DNA of 64,000 nt. Origin: Chitinivibrionales bacterium (GTDB taxonomy: Bacteria > Fibrobacterota > Chitinivibrionia > Chitinivibrionales > FEN-1185). The stretch covers positions 62,001 to 126,000 of the forward strand of contig DATJAL010000031.1 in assembly GCA_035516255.1 (NCBI GenBank), given 5' to 3'. A program made the position numbers and the translations under genes. The notes below the pieces were generated by a model. The model did no database searches. It saw only the letters and a list, made by a program, of their open reading frames with translations, and was not told where the DNA came from. How positions within the stretch are numbered: the first letter of the stretch is position 1; every line of letters starts with the position of its first letter. This document shows, piece after piece, positions 33,416 to 44,336 of the stretch.

Positions 33416-35193
33416 TGGGAGGCGTTCTTTTTCTTTGCGCGCATAATTCCTGCCGGAGCCAGATGGCTGAGGCGTTTGCCCGCCGAAGAGCCCCTGCTGG
33501 CGTAACGGTCGCGAGCGCAGGGATTGAGCCTACCTCCCTCCATCCGCTCGCAATAAGCACCATGTCGTCGCTGGGCTTTGACATTTCTTCGCAGAAGTCA
33601 AAATCTGTCGCGGATCTCGGCACGATGGCCTTCGACCTTGTCGTGACGGTGTGCGACAAAGCCAGGCGAAGGTGCCCCGTTTTCCCCGGCGCGCCCGCAA
33701 CCATCCATTGGGACGTCAAGGATCCTGAGGACGCAGACGGAACTGATGCGCCGCCGGAACACCGCTTTCTTGAGACCGCGCGGGATCTTGAGCGGCGTGT
33801 TTCCGACCTCTTTACAGGCGGCTATTTTTCCGCTTTTATCAGGCAAAAGAAAAATTCCGAAAACATGCTCGACAGCCTTACCGAAGGCGTCATCGCGCAC
33901 GACCTTGGGCGAAAGATTTTCTTTTTCAGCCGCGGCGCGCAGCGGCTGACCGGCTTTTCGCCGGCCGAGGTGCTCGGGCGCGACTGCCACGACGTGTTCG
34001 GACCGTCGCTGTGCGGACCCGCGTGCGCGTTCGACGGCGTGAGCGGCTCCCTGGCGCGCCTCGAACGTCTTCCGTATGGAACAACGCTTAAGAAACGCGA
34101 CGGCGCTGCGGTGGAACTCGAGGTGACGCGCATGCCCCTTAAAAACGACGGCGCGGAAACCGTGGGCGTGATCGCGTCGCTCAACGACAGGTCGCGCGTG
34201 CGGCGCCACCTCCAACAGCAGCTTTCGCAGACCAGCGAATATCGCGGGATCATCGGCCAGGACTATGCCATGCAGCTCATCTTCGACCTCATCCGCGATC
34301 TGGGCGAAAGCGATTTCTCGGTCGTGGTCAGCGGCGAGAGCGGAACCGGCAAGGAGCTCGTGGCGCGCGCCATTCACGCCGAAAGCGGGCGCGCCGAGAA
34401 ATTATTCGTTCCTGTCAATTGCGGCGCGCTGCCCGAGGGCACGCTCGAGAGCGAGCTGTTCGGCCATGTGAAAGGCGCCTTTACCGGCGCGATACGCGAC
34501 AAGAAGGGCCGCTTCGAGCTCGCCGACGGCGGCACCATGTTCCTCGACGAAGTGGCGGAACTGCCGCCGGCCACGCAGGTGAAGCTCCTGCGCGTGCTGC
34601 AGGAGGGCACGTTCGAGGCGGTCGGCGACGAAAAGCCGAAAAAGGTCGACGTGCGGATCATCTGCGCCACGAACAAGAACCTCAAGGAGCTTGTTGTCAA
34701 AGGGAAATTCCGCGAAGACCTCTATTACCGGCTGGCGGTGGTGCCCATCGACCTGCCGCCGCTGCGGCAGCGGAAAAACGACATCGCGCTGCTGGCCGAA
34801 TCGTTTTTAGCGCAGGTGTCGGAAAAGCTCAATAGAAAAAACATGCGGTTTTCGCCTGATGCCATGGCCGTGCTCGTCAATTACCCTTGGCCCGGCAATG
34901 TGCGCCAATTGCAGAACGCGATACAATACGCAATGGTGAAATGCCGCGCCGGCGTCGTGGAGGCCGCGCACCTGCCGCCGGAAATCATTGCGAGCATGCC
35001 GCTCGCAGAGCAAGGTGTTCAGCTTGAGGGCGCGGGAAAAGCGGGGCGGAAACCGAAATTGTCCTTGCCGGCGGTGGAGCACGCGCTCGAAAAAAGCGGC
35101 GGCAACAAGGCAAAGGCCGCGCGCATGCTCGGGGTGGGCAGGGCAACGCTGTATAATTTTATCAATGAGAACAGGGTGCAGGTGCCGGAATAG
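33415..35193 (+). CDS. Sigma-54 activator with N-terminal arsenate-reductase-like (LMW-PTP) domain
   Basis: 592 residues in four parts. Residues 1-140 form a low-molecular-weight phosphatase/ArsC fold, with P-loop C8-AHNSC-R14, then C80-DKARRR-C87 with the exact six-residue spacing of thioredoxin-coupled ArsC, and D103-P. Residues about 145-260 form a PAS-like domain. Residues 275-505 are the AAA+ module with Walker A GESGTGKE, the GAFTGA loop and DEVAELPP. Residues 550-590 are a Fis-type helix-turn-helix. It ends a DUF2400-ptsI-regulator operon with one-base overlaps. Inference: the catalytic-looking domain senses arsenate, a phospho-signal or redox. No ars genes are nearby. Confidence 0.85.
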   Translation: MGGVLFLCAHNSCRSQMAEAFARRRAPAGVTVASAGIEPTSLHPLAISTMSSLGFDISSQKSKSVADLGTMAFDLVVTVCDKARRRCPVFPGAPATIHWDVKDPEDADGTDAPPEHRFLETARDLERRVSDLFTGGYFSAFIRQKKNSENMLDSLTEGVIAHDLGRKIFFFSRGAQRLTGFSPAEVLGRDCHDVFGPSLCGPACAFDGVSGSLARLERLPYGTTLKKRDGAAVELEVTRMPLKNDGAETVGVIASLNDRSRVRRHLQQQLSQTSEYRGIIGQDYAMQLIFDLIRDLGESDFSVVVSGESGTGKELVARAIHAESGRAEKLFVPVNCGALPEGTLESELFGHVKGAFTGAIRDKKGRFELADGGTMFLDEVAELPPATQVKLLRVLQEGTFEAVGDEKPKKVDVRIICATNKNLKELVVKGKFREDLYYRLAVVPIDLPPLRQRKNDIALLAESFLAQVSEKLNRKNMRFSPDAMAVLVNYPWPGNVRQLQNAIQYAMVKCRAGVVEAAHLPPEIIASMPLAEQGVQLEGAGKAGRKPKLSLPAVEHALEKSGGNKAKAARMLGVGRATLYNFINENRVQVPE

Positions 35194-35346
35194 GGGAATA
35201 AAAAATCGCATTGCATCAGAACATTATTCTTCTTCGTTGATTATATTTATCTCAGGATGGGAAATCCTGGATAAGATTCCTCAGCCCCTTCGGGGAAGAA
35301 AATTATTTTATTTGCGGATATCAAAATCAAACAGGAGCGATTCATC

Positions 35347-36609
35347 ATGAATTTTCGCAATCGATCATTGCTGTTCATTGCCGTCATTTCATCAATGATG
35401 TTGACAATAAGTAATCCTGCTTTCTCCTCCGACGCCGACCGCGTGGCCCAGCTCATCGACGTCATCCGCAAGGGACCGTCGCTGTACCGCACGCAGGAGG
35501 CCGCCGCGGCCCAGGTGCGGTTCAATCCGCAGGGCGCGGGCGTGGCAATGACCGACGACGCGTCGTTCGCGGCGATCAAGCAGAGCATCAGGGCCGCGAT
35601 AAGCCTGGCCGACATGGGCCCCGCGGCGAAGGAGGCCGTTCCGGCCCTCATCGAGGTGTTTCCGAGGGCCGAGCACGTTGCTATCATCGCCAACGCGCAG
35701 TACGGCCCGGGCGTGGGAAAGTTTGAGGACTGGGTGTCGACCTATACGCTCAGCGCGAAAAACAAGTTCATTCTTTCGTCGCCGTTCATCGAATACCAGA
35801 CCCTCAGCCGCTGCGAGCAGTTCGTCGAGGCCTCGGCCTACACCGACATCCACGACAAGCGCACCTCGGGCCAGCGGATCGTGTCGGCGCTTGCCGACAT
35901 TTACGTCGTGCTCAGGATCAACGCGGCCGCGTGCGCGCTGTCGAGCATCACCGGCGTTTCGCCGGGAAACACGCCCGAGGCGTGGCGGTCGTGGTACGCG
36001 AGCATCCAGGTGTCGAGCGCGCCCGCGCCGGCGTCAAACACCGCGCCGCCCACCAAGGTGACCGTCATTTCCACGCCGGCCAACCCGCCGTCCGATTACG
36101 TTATAGGCGCCCGATACCAGTTGCGGATGTCAACCGGCGACTTCATCACCGGCACGCTCGAGGGCGTTGACGAGTCGTCCATCACCTTTCGGCTTGACAA
36201 CGGGGGAAGGTACATTTACGAAAAGAGCTTTGTCCGCGAACGGACCCTTCTTTCGGCGCCCTATTCCGCCTCGACCACCTATTCCACCGCTCCGGCATAT
36301 TCTCCCGCGCCGGCGCAAAGCGCCCCGGCGGCGGCCGCGCAGGCGTATCCCGGCTCCGTGAGCTACGAGGACCTGATGAACTTCACCTATTCCGGCAGGA
36401 TGATGGAGGTGTACCTGCAGAACGGCTCGGTGCTCAGGGGCACGCTCGGCGTGGTGGACGCGACCATCATGCACCTGAACGTTGACGGAGTGGAAATGCC
36501 GATCTCGCGCAGCGTGATCCTGCGGGTGGTGGCCGTGCCCGATGCGGCGAGCACCAAACCCTCCCCGAGCAACACGGGCGGCTCCTCGGGCGGCCCGACC
36601 CCGTGGTAA
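35347..36609 (+). CDS. Secreted HEAT-like protein with two Sm-like domains
   Basis: 420 residues with a signal peptide (cleavage near NPAFSS). Residues 30-220 look alpha-helical and HEAT-like (AAISLADMGPAAKEAVPALIEV). A Pro/Ala linker precedes an Sm-like beta-barrel (YQLRMSTGDFITGTLEGVDE). A second linker leads to another Sm-like unit (VYLQNGSVLRGTLGVVDATI). Sm-like folds outside the cytoplasm are unusual; here they may be protein-binding modules. ATG at 35347 with AGGAG upstream. A palindromic repeat follows immediately after the stop. Confidence 0.6.
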   Translation: MNFRNRSLLFIAVISSMMLTISNPAFSSDADRVAQLIDVIRKGPSLYRTQEAAAAQVRFNPQGAGVAMTDDASFAAIKQSIRAAISLADMGPAAKEAVPALIEVFPRAEHVAIIANAQYGPGVGKFEDWVSTYTLSAKNKFILSSPFIEYQTLSRCEQFVEASAYTDIHDKRTSGQRIVSALADIYVVLRINAAACALSSITGVSPGNTPEAWRSWYASIQVSSAPAPASNTAPPTKVTVISTPANPPSDYVIGARYQLRMSTGDFITGTLEGVDESSITFRLDNGGRYIYEKSFVRERTLLSAPYSASTTYSTAPAYSPAPAQSAPAAAAQAYPGSVSYEDLMNFTYSGRMMEVYLQNGSVLRGTLGVVDATIMHLNVDGVEMPISRSVILRVVAVPDAASTKPSPSNTGGSSGGPTPW

Positions 36610-36615
36610 AAAAAA

Positions 36616-36706
36616 TCACCGCACAGGCGCAAAGAACGCAAAGAAGAAAAAAGTGATCTAAAATTCTGCAATGGATTTCTTTGCGAACTTTGCGTCTCTG
36701 CGGTGA
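36616..36706. repeat. CACCGCAAAG-type palindromic repeat, copy 1
   Basis: TCACCGCACAGGCGCAAAG ... CTTTGCGTCTCTGCGGTGA, 91 bases, near-perfect long inverted repeat with an unpaired middle. It lies between convergent genes. This copy is far from the cluster where the other six lie, showing that the family is dispersed. Confidence 0.85.
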
Positions 36707-36716
36707 ATATTTTTTT

Positions 36717-38276
<1,560 letters not shown>

Positions 38277-38487
38277 AGGGCATTAAAATTAATAGATGGT
38301 ACAAAAATGTATAATAAATAGTTGGAGTTGAAAGGTTGATGTTGCAAGCGGAATGATACGGATTTCTCTTTGACTGTTTTCTTCGGTCCTTAGGCAAATA
38401 TTTTTCAAGCAAAGTTAATTGCCAAATTGGATATTATATTCATCAAGTATACCATAATTCCATTGTCAAATTGATAGGAGAGACCGC

Positions 38488-40302
38488 ATGAAAAAAGCCG
38501 CGATTGTAAAAATCGTCATGAGCGTCATTTTCTTTTCATCTTTCTGCATTGCCGTCGAAATCCAGGTCGACCTCTCCAAGGGCCGCCGCGCCATATCGCC
38601 GTACATTTACGGACGCAACAACGACGTGTCGGACGACCCGTCGGCGCCCATGTCCGCCGCGACCGTGACGCTGTACAACGACGCGGGCCTCAGGATGACG
38701 CGCGACGGCGGCGGCAACAATTCCACCAAGTACAACTGGCGCCGCAAGCTCACCTCGCACCCGGACTGGTACAACAACGTTTACCCGCACGACTGGGACT
38801 TCGCCTCGCAGAGCATAGTGCAGCGGCTCCCGCAGACCTGCGGCCTGTGGACGCTCCAGCTTCTGGGGAAGGCGGCGAGCAACACCCAGCACAATTATCC
38901 GGACAACGGCGACGGCTCGAACGCCTCCCAAAACTGGGCGGGCGGCGGCGGGCCGACGCCCACCCCGCATGACGGCGACCCCAACCTGTACCTCATGGAC
39001 TGGCCGCCGGATTCGACCACGGCCGTTTTCGACTTCTGGTTCAAGCCCGCTGCGCAGGGCGGACTCGGACTCGACAGTTCGCGATTCCGCTACTGGAACA
39101 TGGACAACGAGCCCGAGGTGTGGAACAGCACGCACGACGACGTGGTGAAGGACACCATTCCCGTCGAGACCTATCTCGCCAAGTATTTCGCGGTCGCAAA
39201 GCTGGCGCGCCAGAGGTTCCCGGGAATCAAGATCGTTGGGCCGGTGTTCACCAACGAGTGGCAGTGGTGGAACTGGAACAACCATTTCGTGGGCGGCATC
39301 CCGTGGATGGAATATTTCATCATGCGCGTGGCCCAGGAACAGGCCGCGTCCGGCCTGCGGCTGCTCGACGTTCTTGATTTTCACTTTTACCAGAACGCAA
39401 ACAGCAATGCCGCGGACGAGCACAACGTCACGCAGCTGCACCGCATCTGGTACGACACCACGTACGACTGGCCGTGGGCGAACGGCTCAAAGGCATATCC
39501 GAGCGGCTGGGACGAGTCGAGGAAAAAACAGTACATCTTCAAGCGCTGCGAGGACTGGTTTACGCAGTACCTCGGCGCGAACCACGGCGTGACCATCAGC
39601 ATGACCGAGACCGGTATCTCCGGCATCAACATCGACGGCTCGCTCGCGACCGTGTGGTACGGCTCCCAGCTCGGCACGTTCGCGGACCACGGCGTGGAGA
39701 TCTTCACGCCCTGGTACTGGAACTACGGCCAATGGGAGACCCTGCACCTGTTCTCTAAAAACGCCAAAGCCATCCGCGTGGAAAGCACGAGCGACCTCGA
39801 CACCACCGTGTCGGCATACTCGTCCGTCAATGCAACGGGCGACTCGTGCACCGTGATCCTCATCAACCGCGACAATGCGGCAACGCAAACCGCGCACGTC
39901 ACCCTCGCGCATTTCACGCCAAATGCGGCCGCCCACAATGTGCTTGAATTGTCGAGCCTGCCAACCGGCAGTGAAACGTTCGTCTCCGAAACCAACAACG
40001 CGCTCAAGAAAAAGACCGTGACGCCGGCGGGAAACGCTTTTTCGCTCGACCTGCCCGCATATTCGGTCACGGCCGTATTGCTAAAGGGGACTTCCGACGT
40101 GGCGGTGAGGATGGGGATACCCGCAGTAAAGGTAAACGGTGCGATCAAGGGCGGAAAGGCCGAGTGGTTTGATGTGAGGGGGAGAAGGGTGGCGGCGCTT
40201 GACGGAGTTGCAATTGACAAAGTAAGAAATATGTCGGCGGGAGGGGTGTGGCTGGTGAAGGAGGGCGAAAGGGTGAGGAAGGTAGTGGTGGAGAAAGAAT
40301 AA
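38488..40302 (+). CDS. GH44-like secreted glycoside hydrolase
   Basis: 604 residues with a signal peptide (about 1-22). The barrel carries the acid/base region YWNMDNE208PEVW, a GH44 hallmark, and a nucleophile candidate S-M-T-E374-T-G. Family members are endoglucanases or xyloglucanases. The C-terminal 60 residues (AEWFDVRGRRVAALDGV ... GGVWLVKEG) form a short sorting-like module with a basic tail. GGAGAG lies upstream of the ATG. The next small gene begins 5 bases after its stop. Confidence 0.85.
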   Translation: MKKAAIVKIVMSVIFFSSFCIAVEIQVDLSKGRRAISPYIYGRNNDVSDDPSAPMSAATVTLYNDAGLRMTRDGGGNNSTKYNWRRKLTSHPDWYNNVYPHDWDFASQSIVQRLPQTCGLWTLQLLGKAASNTQHNYPDNGDGSNASQNWAGGGGPTPTPHDGDPNLYLMDWPPDSTTAVFDFWFKPAAQGGLGLDSSRFRYWNMDNEPEVWNSTHDDVVKDTIPVETYLAKYFAVAKLARQRFPGIKIVGPVFTNEWQWWNWNNHFVGGIPWMEYFIMRVAQEQAASGLRLLDVLDFHFYQNANSNAADEHNVTQLHRIWYDTTYDWPWANGSKAYPSGWDESRKKQYIFKRCEDWFTQYLGANHGVTISMTETGISGINIDGSLATVWYGSQLGTFADHGVEIFTPWYWNYGQWETLHLFSKNAKAIRVESTSDLDTTVSAYSSVNATGDSCTVILINRDNAATQTAHVTLAHFTPNAAAHNVLELSSLPTGSETFVSETNNALKKKTVTPAGNAFSLDLPAYSVTAVLLKGTSDVAVRMGIPAVKVNGAIKGGKAEWFDVRGRRVAALDGVAIDKVRNMSAGGVWLVKEGERVRKVVVEKE

Positions 40303-40307
40303 GAATT

Positions 40308-40703
40308 ATGGATCGAGAAACCCAAGAATTGCTCGATAGTGCGAAATTATACCTCGACCTATTTGAATCCATCCAAAGTGGCGAGAAGACCGAATTTATT
40401 AAATGGTGTCATTTGGCTTCTGCTGCAATAAGGATTTCAACTCTTCACGAGAAAAATGGCAAAAAGATAAAAAAAGAGGATATGGAAAGAATATGCAATA
40501 GTACATATGATGTCGTTAAAGAAGAAATAAAAAAGGACTTGGTAAAATATGCCTACATTTTATTGAGAGATAATATTTGTCATTTTGAGAATAAAAAAAT
40601 GAAATATTATGAATATAGACCGCAACTTATTAAAGCTGTCGGGATGGATCAGATGTGGAAAGCTATTAAAGAAGATTATTGCAAGCTTTGCAAATGTCCA
40701 TAG
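40308..40703 (+). CDS. Small helical hypothetical protein
   Basis: 131 residues from ATG 40308, starting 5 bases after the GH44-like stop. Highly charged and helical (KKIKKEDMERICNSTYDVVKEE), with a C-terminal CKLCKC cysteine cluster that could bind a metal. Its AT-rich composition differs from the GH44 gene. No family is recognised; transferred origin is possible. Confidence 0.55.
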   Translation: MDRETQELLDSAKLYLDLFESIQSGEKTEFIKWCHLASAAIRISTLHEKNGKKIKKEDMERICNSTYDVVKEEIKKDLVKYAYILLRDNICHFENKKMKYYEYRPQLIKAVGMDQMWKAIKEDYCKLCKCP

Positions 40704-40713
40704 AAAATTCTAT

Positions 40714-40782
40714 ATCGTCCCGACGGGACTTCGAATAAAATTTAAATATTTTTCTATAAATATTCCGTCCCTCCGGGACGAT
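40714..40782. repeat. MITE-like palindrome with CGTCCC ends
   Basis: ATCGTCCCGACGGGAC (40714-40729) and GTCCCTCCGGGACGAT (40767-40782) form near-perfect inverted ends around an AT-rich middle. It lies immediately upstream of GC-rich repeat copy A. It looks like a common short repeat (CGTCCCGNNGGGACG type). Confidence 0.65.
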
Positions 40783-40809
40783 GACAAATACGCAAAATTA
40801 TCTTTAATC

Positions 40810-40944
40810 GGGCGCCAGGCCGGACTGCAGGGTGCGCTAGAGCGCAATGCCGGCCGACCCGGCCGCAGGCATAGGGCGGTCCGGCATCGAGGCGAATAGC
40901 CGAGCCCGGAAGGAGGGTCGCCGCGGCAAAGCCGCGGGGCGCCC
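40810..40944 (+). repeat. GC-rich dispersed repeat, copy A
   Basis: 135 bases beginning GGGCGCCAGGCCGGACTG and ending GCCGCGGGGCGCCC. It is the same element as the one at 16810-16948 (opposite orientation), sharing blocks such as AGGGCGGTCCGGCA, CGAGCCCGGAAGGAGGG and the inverted ends. A T-rich stretch follows, so it can also terminate transcription. Confidence 0.8.
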
Positions 40945-40992
40945 AGGTTTTATTTTTAAATACAGAATATAGGTTAATAGAAAGGTTACCCA

Positions 40993-42618
40993 ATGTCCTC
41001 CACATCATCCAAAGAATTCAAATTCCCTTCTCGCAATGACATTCCCTCCCAACACCTATTACCATCAAAACTAAACCAGAAATCCTACTTGATAAACGGC
41101 GTCCTCCACAAATGGCCCGGCCCCTTCCGCGAAGTCAAGTCACCCATTTATATAAATAAAAACGGAAAATCAATTCCCGAAATCATCGGCTCCTATCCCC
41201 AGCAAACCGAAAAAGAGGCCCTGGCCGCTCTTGACGCAGCAGTCAAGGCCTACGGCAACGGCCGCGGCAAATGGCCGACCATGAGCACGGCAAGGCGCAT
41301 CGAACACGTTGAAAAGTTCATCGGTCTGATGAAAAGCAGGCGCGCCGGCATCGTGAAGCTGCTCATGTGGGAAATAGGCAAGGGCCTTGCGGATTCGGAA
41401 AAGGAATTCGACAGGACCGTTGAATACATAGTGGCCACGGTGGAGGCGCTCAAGGAGCTTGACCGGAAGTCGTCGCGGTTCGAGATAGAGCAGGGCATCG
41501 CGGCGCAGATCAGGCGCGCGCCGCTGGGCGTGGTGCTGTGCATGGGGCCGTTCAATTACCCGCTCAACGAGACGTTCACCACGCTCGTTCCTGCCTTGAT
41601 AATGGGGAACACCGTGGTGTTCAAGCCGCCCAAGCTCGGCGTGCTGCTCCACGAGCCGCTGCTCGAGCCGTTTCGGGATTCTTTCCCGGCCGGCGTGGTG
41701 AACACGGTGTACGGCGAAGGGCAGAGGGTGATCGGCCCGCTCATGGAATCGGGCAAGGTGGACGTGCTGGCGTTCATCGGGTCGAGCAGGGTGGCGGGGA
41801 TTCTCAAGAAGCGGCACCCGCGTCCGCACCGTTTGCGGTGCGTGCTCGGGCTTGACGCGAAAAACGCCGCGATAATTCTTGGGGACGCGGACATCGAGCT
41901 TGCGGTCAAGGAATGCGCCACCGGCACGCTTTCATTCAACGGACAGCGGTGCACCGCGCTGAAGATCCTGTTTGTCCATGCCGGCATCGCGGAAAAATTC
42001 GTAAGGCGTTTTTCAGAGGCGGTAGAGGCGCTCGGTCTTGGCATGCCGTGGGACAATGACGTTTCCATTACGCCGTTGCCTGATCCCGGCAAGCCGGCAT
42101 ACCTTGATTCGCTGGTAAAAGACGCAATGGAAAAGGGCGCAACAGTAAGAAACAAAAACGGCGGAAAAATCTTTGAGTCGATGTTCACGCCCGCGGTCCT
42201 CTATCCTGTCAGAAAGGAAATGCGTGTTTACGAAGAGGAACAGTTCGGCCCGGTTATTCCCATAGTTCCGTTTAAGAAAGCGGCGGAGCCGATCAACTAC
42301 ATCCTCAACTCCCCCTACGGCCAGCAGATAAGCATTTTCGGACGCGACCCGGGCGTCATGGCGGGCCTTATCGACCACATGGTGAACCAGGTGTGCCGCG
42401 TCAACATCAATTCCCAGTGCCAGCGCGGGCCGGACAGTTTTCCGTTCACGGGTCGAAAGGACTCGGCCGAAGGCACGCTCTCGGTTTCCGACGCGCTCAG
42501 GGTGTTTTCGATACGCTCCCTGGTCGCGGCGAAACTGAACCCGGCGAACAGGGAGCTGATTACAAAGATCACGCGGGAGAGGAAGTCGGAGTTTTTGTCA
42601 ACGGACTTTTTGTTTTAA
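40993..42618 (+). CDS. gapN: NADP-dependent non-phosphorylating glyceraldehyde-3-phosphate dehydrogenase
   Basis: 541 residues, ALDH fold. It oxidises glyceraldehyde-3-phosphate to 3-phosphoglycerate. The catalytic Cys lies in S-F-N-G-Q-R-C-T-A-L-K (about residue 322). The GPFNYPLNE stretch and VLGLDAKNAAIILGDADIE match GapN. Such enzymes supply NADPH in bacteria. AAAGG lies upstream of ATG 40993. It is separated from the GH44 pair by repeats, so it is probably transcribed alone. Confidence 0.85.
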   Translation: MSSTSSKEFKFPSRNDIPSQHLLPSKLNQKSYLINGVLHKWPGPFREVKSPIYINKNGKSIPEIIGSYPQQTEKEALAALDAAVKAYGNGRGKWPTMSTARRIEHVEKFIGLMKSRRAGIVKLLMWEIGKGLADSEKEFDRTVEYIVATVEALKELDRKSSRFEIEQGIAAQIRRAPLGVVLCMGPFNYPLNETFTTLVPALIMGNTVVFKPPKLGVLLHEPLLEPFRDSFPAGVVNTVYGEGQRVIGPLMESGKVDVLAFIGSSRVAGILKKRHPRPHRLRCVLGLDAKNAAIILGDADIELAVKECATGTLSFNGQRCTALKILFVHAGIAEKFVRRFSEAVEALGLGMPWDNDVSITPLPDPGKPAYLDSLVKDAMEKGATVRNKNGGKIFESMFTPAVLYPVRKEMRVYEEEQFGPVIPIVPFKKAAEPINYILNSPYGQQISIFGRDPGVMAGLIDHMVNQVCRVNINSQCQRGPDSFPFTGRKDSAEGTLSVSDALRVFSIRSLVAAKLNPANRELITKITRERKSEFLSTDFLF

Positions 42619-42994
42619 CATTATAATTTTCTTTGTTTACTATTGTTATCCCCGACCTGATCGGGAATCCATCTGTAAATTCAGGGGTGAAAAATAGCAA
42701 AGAGTCCGCAGGTATGTGTGTATGTTTTGACCCCATCCGCCTTCTCCTGAATTAGGATAGGGAGAAAATATGAAGAGAAGAATATTGTTAATGGATGGTG
42801 ATACGATTGCGGCAGTGCGAGCTTTCCATGGTGGAAGAAGACAAATATTTATCCGTTACTTTCAAACTCTATTTTTTTTCTACTCTGCGTGCGGTGAATT
42901 CATCCGATTTGTTAATTATCATTTTGTAAAACATTAATTTCTGCAGGATCGACGCATTTGCCTTGATTTAATAGAATACGGTCATAATGCCGTT
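42619..42994. other. Non-coding stretch between gapN and the hydrolase gene
   Basis: 376 bases with no gene. A CCCGACCTGATCGGG hairpin at 42651-42665, followed by GGGAATCCATC, is related to the repeats near 26743. No other structure was seen. Confidence 0.4.
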
Positions 42995-43870
42995 TCAACT
43001 GCCGCCGTTCCCCGAAAAACATGGTTTTTGCTCTTCTTTTTTAACCCTTGCAAAAAAATCAAACGACATCTGAATTGCCTCGCCGGTAAGTTGGTGGCCG
43101 ATGCCAGGGAATTCCTTTAAATCAATCTGAATGCCGTGCTCTCCGCACGCCTTGGCGAACCGACGGGCACACGCAACGCGCTCCGGCGTATCGTTCAGCC
43201 CGACGGCGATCAAAAATCTGACGGGCGCTGTTGCTTCCGGCAAGGTCACTCCGCCCGGCGCGTGCGCCGCAACCGCCCTGCACCGTTCCGGATACAGCAG
43301 AGCGAAGCGGTGGACAAATTGCGCGCCGGCCGAATGGCCGAAAAGATAAAGTCTGTTTTTGTCAATGGGCCCCTTTTTGGCAAGCGAATCGAGAATGTCA
43401 TTCATGGCCTGTCCCGACCACACCGCCGGGAATTGATAGCTCCTTTGCCTTTGCCAATCCGCTTCGTTGAAGCAAAACGACGGCGAGACAATGGCAAACC
43501 CGTTTTCTTTAGCGAATTCGCGCCAATGCCCGGTGACATAGTGATGACCTTTGGCATTGAGTCCGCCAACGACGATGAGGACGGGTAATTTGGCGGGGGT
43601 GCCGGCGATTGCGGGGAAAAAATAAAAATATTCCAGGTCGCGGTTGGTGCTGTCCGAGGTAGGTACTGTCCCTCCCGGCGGCATCTCGCGGACCTCGACG
43701 ATTTTGCCGGTGGATTTTTGCTTGACCGGCCACCAGGAATCGGGATAAATCATGAGAATCATTACAAAGAGAGTTCCTGCCACGAGGATCGCAGCGAGCC
43801 TGGTTTTCACCGCGGTTCTGTTGGGGTTTCGCCAGTAGCGGCTTTGTATTTTACTTTTTAATAATTGCAT
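42995..43870 (-). CDS. Membrane-anchored alpha/beta hydrolase
   Basis: 291 residues with a single N-terminal transmembrane segment (about 24-45, LAAILVAGTLFVMILMIY). The core is an alpha/beta hydrolase: nucleophile loop L-F-G-H-S-A-G-A-Q, an oxyanion-type GGLNAKGHH segment, and an Asp near GLNDTPERV with His near GIGHQ. PHB-depolymerase or esterase-like proteins have this arrangement. The substrate is unknown. The gene is convergent with gapN. Confidence 0.75.
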   Translation of the reverse strand: MQLLKSKIQSRYWRNPNRTAVKTRLAAILVAGTLFVMILMIYPDSWWPVKQKSTGKIVEVREMPPGGTVPTSDSTNRDLEYFYFFPAIAGTPAKLPVLIVVGGLNAKGHHYVTGHWREFAKENGFAIVSPSFCFNEADWQRQRSYQFPAVWSGQAMNDILDSLAKKGPIDKNRLYLFGHSAGAQFVHRFALLYPERCRAVAAHAPGGVTLPEATAPVRFLIAVGLNDTPERVACARRFAKACGEHGIQIDLKEFPGIGHQLTGEAIQMSFDFFARVKKEEQKPCFSGNGGS

Positions 43871-44336
43871 AAGCTGCCCTCACGATCCTTGGGCACCTTG
43901 TGGGCGAACGGCTCAGGTTTGATGGACCGGTCATAACCAGCACAATCTTGCTTTTTGGCAATATAGATGGAAGGAAGCGTAAAATGCAAGGAAAAGGGAG
44001 CAATGGGTTTTCAGCCATACAAGAAATTTAAATGGAAAGAAATAAAATTCGACGGCCAAGGCTTGATCAATGCCGCCCGGTCGCTCTTCAATCCGTGAGT
44101 CCGTTTTGTCAAAAAAAGGTTGTCAACATCGCCGGTAAATGAATTTTAATTTGTAAATTTTCAAAATCCAAAAAATCAATGTTTCCTTCCAAGTTTGACG
44201 TCATACGGCAACAATGCCGTTTTAAACAAGCCGGGTTTGCAAAAAAACATTATTTTTACGGCCATATTACGGCAATAATTATTTTGAATACCTTGAAAAT
44301 CGACCCTTTCTATATAGTATATCGGTTTAAGGGAAT
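43871..44336. other. Regulatory region upstream of the Hdr/Nuo cluster
   Basis: 466 gene-free bases between the hydrolase gene (minus) and the NrpR-type gene (plus). It should hold the cluster promoter; TATAGTATAT near 44315 is AT-rich and promoter-like. It contains the ACGGCA/TGCCGT dyad described separately and a second ACGGC near 44258. No gene was seen. Confidence 0.5.
44205..44220. promoter_or_regulatory. Perfect dyad ACGGCA-N4-TGCCGT upstream of the NrpR-type gene
   Basis: ACGGCAACAATGCCGT at 44205-44220, about 120 bases before the NrpR-type start. A related ACGGC lies about 50 bases further on. It differs from the GGAA-N6-TTCC operator known for methanogen NrpR. A self-regulatory operator is possible but unproven. 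Confidence 0.35.

Noticed and set aside
43900-43970. Possible sigma-54 promoter (CAGCACAATCTTGCT)
   Set aside because: It lacks the invariant GG of the -24 element, so support is too weak.
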